A stretch of DNA of 21,116 nucleotides, taken from contig PWSL01000011.1 of the NCBI GenBank assembly GCA_003563255.1, positions 1-21,116 on the forward strand, in the 5' to 3' direction. The stretch comes from Desulfonatronospira sp. (GTDB lineage: Bacteria; Desulfobacterota; Desulfovibrionia; Desulfovibrionales; Desulfonatronovibrionaceae). The translations under genes and the position numbers were made by a program. Of the stretch, positions 17,449-21,116 are shown piece by piece; positions within the stretch are counted from its first letter, which is position 1; each line of letters begins with the position of its first letter. The notes under the pieces are model-generated. The model searched no databases. It was not told where the DNA came from and saw only the letters and a program-made list of their open reading frames with translations.

Positions 17449-18771
17449 ATGTTTAAGAAAGTTCTGGATTTTGTAAAGACGGATATCTGGCGCTTGGATA
17501 AACAGGGGCTGTCCCGGATTCAGGCCTTCCTGGTGCATCACCTCAGGGTTCTGCTGGTTGCCGGGCATGGGTTTGTCCGCAATGACTGCTCCATGCGTGC
17601 CTCCTCTCTGACTTATTATACCCTGCTATCTATCGTCCCGGTTATGGCCCTGGCTTTCGGCATTGCCAAGGGCTTCGGTCTGGACGACATGCTGCAGAAC
17701 CAGCTGGAACAGTTCCTGGGAGCCCACGAAGATATCCTGGACGAGGTGGTGAAGTTTTCCTACTCCATGCTGGAAGTGACCAGGGGAGGGGTCATTGCCG
17801 GAGTGGGTTTTCTATTTTTGCTCTGGGCCGTGATCAAGGTGCTGGATCACATTGAGCTTTCCTTCAATGCCGTATGGGGTGTGGAAGAGGGCAGAAGCTG
17901 GGTGCGCAAATTCACTGAATATCTGTCAGTAATGGTCCTGGCCCCGGTGCTGGTGATCTTGTCAGGAAGCCTGACGGTTTTTTTGACCGCGGAAATTTAC
18001 AAGTACCTGGCTGAAGGCTGGCTGGCCATGTTTGCAGATGTATTACAGTGGGGGGCACAGTTTACGCCTTATGTGATTATCTGGATGCTGTTCACATTTT
18101 TATTCATGGCCATGCCTAATACCAGGGTGCATTTCAGGTCTGCGCTGATTGCAGGCATAATCTCCGGTACCATGTTTCAGCTTTTGCAGTGGGGGTACGT
18201 GAACTTTCAGGTGGGGGTGGTCAGGTACAACGCTATTTACGGCAGCTTTGCAGCTCTGCCCCTGTTTCTGGTATGGCTTCAGCTCAGCTGGATGATAGTC
18301 CTTCTTGGGGCCGAGTTGTCTTACGCCTATCAGAACGTACGCCGCTTCATTTATTCTGCCGAGGTCCGGGAGATAAGCCCCGTATACAAGCAGAAAGTCA
18401 GCCTGCTGGTCATGCACCTGGTAATCCAGAGATTTCTGCGGGAGCTGGGCGGGGTGAGACCGGATGAGATCTGTGAACAGTTGAAGCTGCCTGTAACCCT
18501 GGTGAACCAGGTGCTCAAAGACCTTTATCAGGCCGGGCTGGTGGTCAGGGTGGAGATATCAGGAAGCGAGAGCTCAAAATATCAGCCTGGCAAGGATGTA
18601 AACAGCATGAGCATCGCCTATGTTCTCAAGGCTCTGAATGAGTCCGGCTCCTCGGATGTACCTGTAGTCCAGAACCTGGCCTGGGACAGGATCTGTACAT
18701 CCCTGGATAGTTTTGAAGAAGCCATCCGCAACTCACCGGACAATGTCCTGCTAAAGGATATCGGAACTTAA
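17449..18771 (+). CDS. YihY/BrkB family membrane protein with C-terminal winged-helix domain
   Basis: 440 residues. The N-terminal two thirds hold about six hydrophobic helices (around 55-73, 115-133, 160-180, 206-222, 232-248, 265-293) with the family motifs RASSLTYYTLLSIVPVMALAF (50-70) and NAIYGSFAALPLFLVWLQLS (261-280). The family was once called RNase BN, an attribution later withdrawn, and its transport or envelope role is still unsettled. After the last helix, residues about 316-385 look like a cytoplasmic winged helix (RPDEICEQLKLPVTLVNQVL, then KDLYQAGLVV), seen in longer family members. Start: ATG at 17449, 6 bp after gpmA, with only a weak purine stretch (GGGTGATGCCGG) upstream. 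Confidence 0.9.
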   Translation: MFKKVLDFVKTDIWRLDKQGLSRIQAFLVHHLRVLLVAGHGFVRNDCSMRASSLTYYTLLSIVPVMALAFGIAKGFGLDDMLQNQLEQFLGAHEDILDEVVKFSYSMLEVTRGGVIAGVGFLFLLWAVIKVLDHIELSFNAVWGVEEGRSWVRKFTEYLSVMVLAPVLVILSGSLTVFLTAEIYKYLAEGWLAMFADVLQWGAQFTPYVIIWMLFTFLFMAMPNTRVHFRSALIAGIISGTMFQLLQWGYVNFQVGVVRYNAIYGSFAALPLFLVWLQLSWMIVLLGAELSYAYQNVRRFIYSAEVREISPVYKQKVSLLVMHLVIQRFLRELGGVRPDEICEQLKLPVTLVNQVLKDLYQAGLVVRVEISGSESSKYQPGKDVNSMSIAYVLKALNESGSSDVPVVQNLAWDRICTSLDSFEEAIRNSPDNVLLKDIGT

Positions 18772-18827
18772 GGGGGTAAGGTAACCGTTCTTCATTTCAG
18801 GCTTTGTATCAGCGACTTACAGGTGAA

Positions 18828-18872
18828 AACCCTGTCATAAATAACAAGAAATATTCGAGCAATGACAGGGTT
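18828..18872. repeat. Inverted repeat between yihY and the K+ channel gene
   Basis: AACCCTGTCAT (18828-18838) and ATGACAGGGTT (18862-18872) form a perfect 11-bp stem with a 23-nt loop. It lies between two convergent genes. On the minus strand the stem runs into four T residues, so it might be a weak terminator for the channel gene. The long loop and short T-run leave this uncertain. Confidence 0.5.
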
Positions 18873-18910
18873 CAGCGTCTGGCACAGGGACTGCTCCAAT
18901 TTGTATCTGT

Positions 18911-20611
18911 TTATATGTTGCCGTTTTTAAAAGAACACAGGAATTTTTTCTCTGCATCGGATGTTCCTATCAGAATCAGCTCGTCTCCTTCCTGCAGATG
19001 GTAATCAGGTTCTGGGTTGATTATGGTGCCCTTTGTGGGGGAGTCTATGGCTATGACGCTGCATCCGGACTTCATGCGGATATCGCTCTGTTTCAGGGTC
19101 TTATTGTTCAGACCCGGGCCTACCTTTTCCCGGAAGATATCCAGGCCCTCGGCCACCATTAATACATTGTCGCCCTTGATGTAGTTGATCACTGAGTTGG
19201 CACCCAGTGAGGCGTATGACATGACCAGGTCGGCCCCGGCCTGGTGCAGTTTGGATATACTTCTGTCACGGCTGGCCCTGGATATTATCTGTATCTCCGG
19301 GCGCAGCTTGCGGCAAAAGATGGTCAGGTAGATGTTGAGATCATCATTGTTGGTGGTGATTATGATGGAAGGGGTCTTGTCTATCCCGGCCCGCTTCAGG
19401 GTATGAAAATCCGCGGCATTGCCGAGCACGTACTTTTCCTTGTCAGCCACAATGCGCTGACTCTTCTCCACTATGCGATAGTCGATGTCGCTTTCCGCCA
19501 GGGCATCTGCAGCGGCCCTGCCCACACGGCCCCCGCCCAGGATAAGCACCGGGGCAAAGGACAGGTTGTAGATGCCGTATATCTCGTCGTACTTTTCAAG
19601 CTGTTCCTGGGATCCAGCCAGCACCAGCACTGTATTAGACCCGATATTCATGTCGGGCCTGGGAATCGTGAAGGTGCCTCTTTCCCAGATCCCCACCACA
19701 TTTACTCCTGTTGTTTCGCGAAGCTTGCTGTCAATGATTTTTTTGCCTACCAGGGGAGTACGCATGGCCGGTGTTTCAGCAATGAGCAAGTCGCTGAAGC
19801 GGCCGATGATATTGGCGTGCATGCTGACACCCAGCACCCGCCTGGCAAGGGCCTGACCGAGCATGACGGAAAACTGGTACGCCTGGGAACAGCCTGCCAT
19901 CTGCAGGATGTCCAAGGCTTTCAGGGATTCGGCTGTAGCCAGCACTGGTGTGTTCCGGCTCAGTTCGCGCATGGTGAAAACGGCGTTGGTGTTGGTATAG
20001 TCGTCGTTGTTGAACAGGACCAGTTCAGCCCTGTCGGCTCTGGCTTTGCGGTAGGTGTTGATGTCGTCCAGGTTCCCGAGCATGACCTTGTAGCCCTGGT
20101 CGTGCAGTTCCAGAGCTCTTTGCTGTTCCGGCACCAGGATGCAGTAGCGGTAGTTGTGATGCCCGAGTTTTTCCACGAGGCTGGCCGTCATGTGATCGAA
20201 ATTGCTGAGAAGAACGTGTCCAGAGGTCTTCTCCGGCAGTTCCCTTGGGGTCCTGGCCTTGTTGTGGGCTTCAAGCCAGGGGGCGTAGAAAAAGCGGATG
20301 AATGTAAAGGGCAGCATGACCAGCAGGAAGATCACTCCCGATAGCAGGACCAGGACGGAAAACATCCGGCCCGGGTCAGAGTGAAAAGCAATATCCCCAT
20401 AGCCCAGGGTGCTCATGGTGACCAGGGTCCAGTAAAGGCCGTCCAGAATCGAGGGTTTTTGCCCCTCGTATGCCATTATGACATGAAAAACCGCGGTGTA
20501 CAGAGTCACCATAACCAGCAGGACAAAAATAAATTTCAACAGGACCAGGATATTGCTTTTGGCTGTTTTGTCTTCGAAAAAATATTCCAGAATTGATGGT
20601 ATAAACTTCAT
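18911..20611 (-). CDS. Potassium channel protein with tandem RCK (TrkA-N/TrkA-C) domains
   Basis: 566 residues. The N-terminus is a two-helix K+ channel pore: TM1 about 21-46, pore helix and selectivity filter TMSTLGYGD (65-73), TM2 about 84-108. Two RCK units follow, each a Rossmann-type TrkA-N plus a TrkA-C. The second has a clear nucleotide loop, VLILGGGRVGRAA (355-367). The first, at GHVLLSNFDHMTASL (131-145), has lost the glycines. This layout matches ligand-gated channels such as MthK and, because of the tandem RCK, Geobacter GsuK and eukaryotic BK. It probably sits in the inner membrane as a tetramer and adjusts K+ flux to nucleotide or ion signals. ATG at 20611 has only a weak ribosome site. 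A 10-bp inverted repeat lies about 30 bp upstream. Confidence 0.92.
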   Translation of the reverse strand: MKFIPSILEYFFEDKTAKSNILVLLKFIFVLLVMVTLYTAVFHVIMAYEGQKPSILDGLYWTLVTMSTLGYGDIAFHSDPGRMFSVLVLLSGVIFLLVMLPFTFIRFFYAPWLEAHNKARTPRELPEKTSGHVLLSNFDHMTASLVEKLGHHNYRYCILVPEQQRALELHDQGYKVMLGNLDDINTYRKARADRAELVLFNNDDYTNTNAVFTMRELSRNTPVLATAESLKALDILQMAGCSQAYQFSVMLGQALARRVLGVSMHANIIGRFSDLLIAETPAMRTPLVGKKIIDSKLRETTGVNVVGIWERGTFTIPRPDMNIGSNTVLVLAGSQEQLEKYDEIYGIYNLSFAPVLILGGGRVGRAAADALAESDIDYRIVEKSQRIVADKEKYVLGNAADFHTLKRAGIDKTPSIIITTNNDDLNIYLTIFCRKLRPEIQIISRASRDRSISKLHQAGADLVMSYASLGANSVINYIKGDNVLMVAEGLDIFREKVGPGLNNKTLKQSDIRMKSGCSVIAIDSPTKGTIINPEPDYHLQEGDELILIGTSDAEKKFLCSFKNGNI

Positions 20612-20637
20612 AATCTTAAGTTATTGTTATAGGTTGT

Positions 20638-20677
20638 CGGTTATCTGGATTATCTGATAAAAAATAACAGATAACCG
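20638..20677. promoter_or_regulatory. Inverted repeat upstream of the K+ channel gene
   Basis: CGGTTATCTG (20638-20647) and CAGATAACCG (20668-20677) are exact reverse complements with a 20-nt AT-rich spacer that contains the further palindrome TTATCTGATAA-like core. The near arm is 26 bp from the start codon. It could be an operator, or a hairpin in the 5' leader; no factor can be named. Confidence 0.4.
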
Positions 20678-20713
20678 GGTTGCGGTCAGCCCGCTTTGGC
20701 CCATAAGGCACAG

Positions 20714-20827
20714 GTAACCATTCAGGGGGCACTCAGTTGTAGTTCCTGGCACAAGGTCTGGGGACTGTCCACCGCTAACGCGGGCTGCGCCCGCGACCCT
20801 GCGCGGAAAAAGTGGCCCCATCGGGGC
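20714..20827. repeat. Second copy of the GTAACCATTC / GGGGACTGTCC element
   Basis: Starts with GTAACCATTC (20714-20723) and aligns with the first ~65 bp of the element at 3002-3122 at roughly two thirds identity by eye, including CTGGCAC, then GGGGACTGTCC (20760-20770) and CCGCT. Beyond that it has its own hairpins: CGCGGGC/GCCCGCG (20779-20795) and GCCCC/GGGGC (20815-20827). No matching right-hand GAATGGTTAC end is seen, so this copy is degraded or truncated. Confidence 0.65.
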
Positions 20828-20836
20828 AAAAGAGAC

Positions 20837-20924
20837 TGCCCACGGAATACACGGAATTTCACGGAATATGCGTTGCTTCGCAACGCTTTAAAACTTCCGT
20901 GCCCTTCTGTGTGTTCCGTGGGCA
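20837..20924. repeat. 88-bp nested inverted-repeat element
   Basis: Outer arms TGCCCACGGAA (20837-20847) and TTCCGTGGGCA (20914-20924) are perfect reverse complements, with further partial pairing inward (repeated CACGGAAT against CTTCCGTG). A central hairpin GCGTTGC/GCAACGC with a 3-nt loop lies at 20870-20886. The structure resembles a miniature non-coding inverted-repeat element. Direct target repeats were not evident. Confidence 0.75.
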
Positions 20925-20998
20925 TAACCTCCTGGCTTTTTTTGAAAATGAAACGTAACTTCTCAATAATTCCGGGCGATCTTACACTAAGAGAATAA

Positions 20999-21080
20999 CT
21001 GGATTCCGGCTTTCTCCGGAATGACGAATGAAAACAGGTCGTTGCATTGTGATGTCATACCGGCGGAAGCCGGTATCCAG
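20999..21080. repeat. Pair of inverted 27-bp REP-like units
   Basis: The 27 bases at 20999-21025 (beginning CTGGATTCCGGC) and the reverse complement of 21054-21080 (beginning CTGGATACCGGC) agree at all but about five positions. The spacer is 28 bp. Each unit is itself a small imperfect palindrome (CCGG...CCGG). This form, with CTGGAT ends and ATGAC inner edges, is frequent as a dispersed extragenic repeat in proteobacteria. Confidence 0.75.
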
Positions 21081-21116
21081 TAACCATTCAGTGGGTGCCA
21101 GTAATCGCCACCGAGA
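21080..21116. repeat. Third copy of the GTAACCATTC element, reversed and internally deleted, cut by the window end
   Basis: GTAACCATTCAG (21080-21091) matches the right end of the 3002-3122 element read in reverse. It is followed almost at once by GTGCCAGTAATC and CACCGAG (21096-21114), which match the reverse complement of the left inner part of that element (3022-3040). About 70-80 bp, including both palindromes, is missing between. The remainder lies beyond the window. Confidence 0.65.

Larger units (their letters stand above)
20612..21116. other. 505-bp gene-free stretch, mostly repeats
   Basis: No convincing coding region is present. Short open frames here lack ribosome sites and run across the inverted repeats. 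The stretch contains the separately listed structures at 20638-20677, 20714-20827, 20837-20924, 20999-21080 and 21080-21116. It continues past the end of the window. Confidence 0.7.

Noticed and set aside
20696..20998. Short open frames on both strands in the terminal gap
   Set aside because: They span several inverted repeats, lack ribosome sites and resemble no family.

Overview
The window reads as chromosomal DNA of a mesophilic delta-type proteobacterium, most likely of the Desulfovibrionales (Desulfovibrio-like sulfate reducers and relatives). Three things point there. The gene order rimP-nusA-ylxR-infB-DUF503-rbfA-nrnA-truB-rpsO-pnp is that group's version of the nusA/infB operon. A UPF0182 membrane protein and a RACo-like ferredoxin/ASKHA protein sit close by. 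Intergenic DNA is full of palindromic and heptanucleotide repeats. No species marker such as rRNA is present, so the placement is inference from gene content and order.

Layout. Positions 1-259 hold palindromes and a short heptad repeat, then a likely promoter. At 260-2983 (+) lies a seven-helix UPF0182 protein. A 120-bp inverted-repeat element (3002-3122) separates it from a convergent TraB/PrgY-type membrane protein (3155-4333, -). Divergent from that is a 2Fe-2S/ASKHA protein related to reductive activators of corrinoid proteins (4479-6035, +). The centre, 6095-16278 on the minus strand, is a ten-gene information-processing operon covering ribosome maturation (RimP, RbfA), transcription elongation and termination (NusA), RnpM/YlxR, IF2, a DUF503 protein, a DHH nano-RNase/pAp phosphatase, tRNA pseudouridine-55 synthase, ribosomal protein S15 and PNPase. 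Most junctions overlap or nearly touch. Two are open: infB/DUF503 (221 bp, 14 copies of a 7-bp repeat) and rpsO/pnp (235 bp, a large hairpin).

Upstream of rimP on the same strand are a clear intrinsic terminator and a tRNA-Gly(CCC) gene with a good promoter. This parallels E. coli, where a tRNA gene (metY) also heads the operon. Facing away is a two-gene plus-strand unit, gpmA (phosphoglycerate mutase) and a YihY/BrkB membrane protein. A minus-strand K+ channel with tandem RCK domains follows (18911-20611). The last 500 bases carry no gene but at least four different inverted-repeat structures.

How the parts relate: the operon links synthesis of the translation machinery with RNA turnover. 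The flanking membrane and redox genes are separate units with no evident shared pathway. I found no defence island, integrase, transposase, CRISPR array or biosynthetic cluster, and nothing that looks like a complete undescribed system. The most informative non-genic signals are a dispersed GTAACCATTC / GGGGACTGTCCCC repeat family, the heptad array inside the operon, and the terminator/promoter arrangement ahead of rimP.
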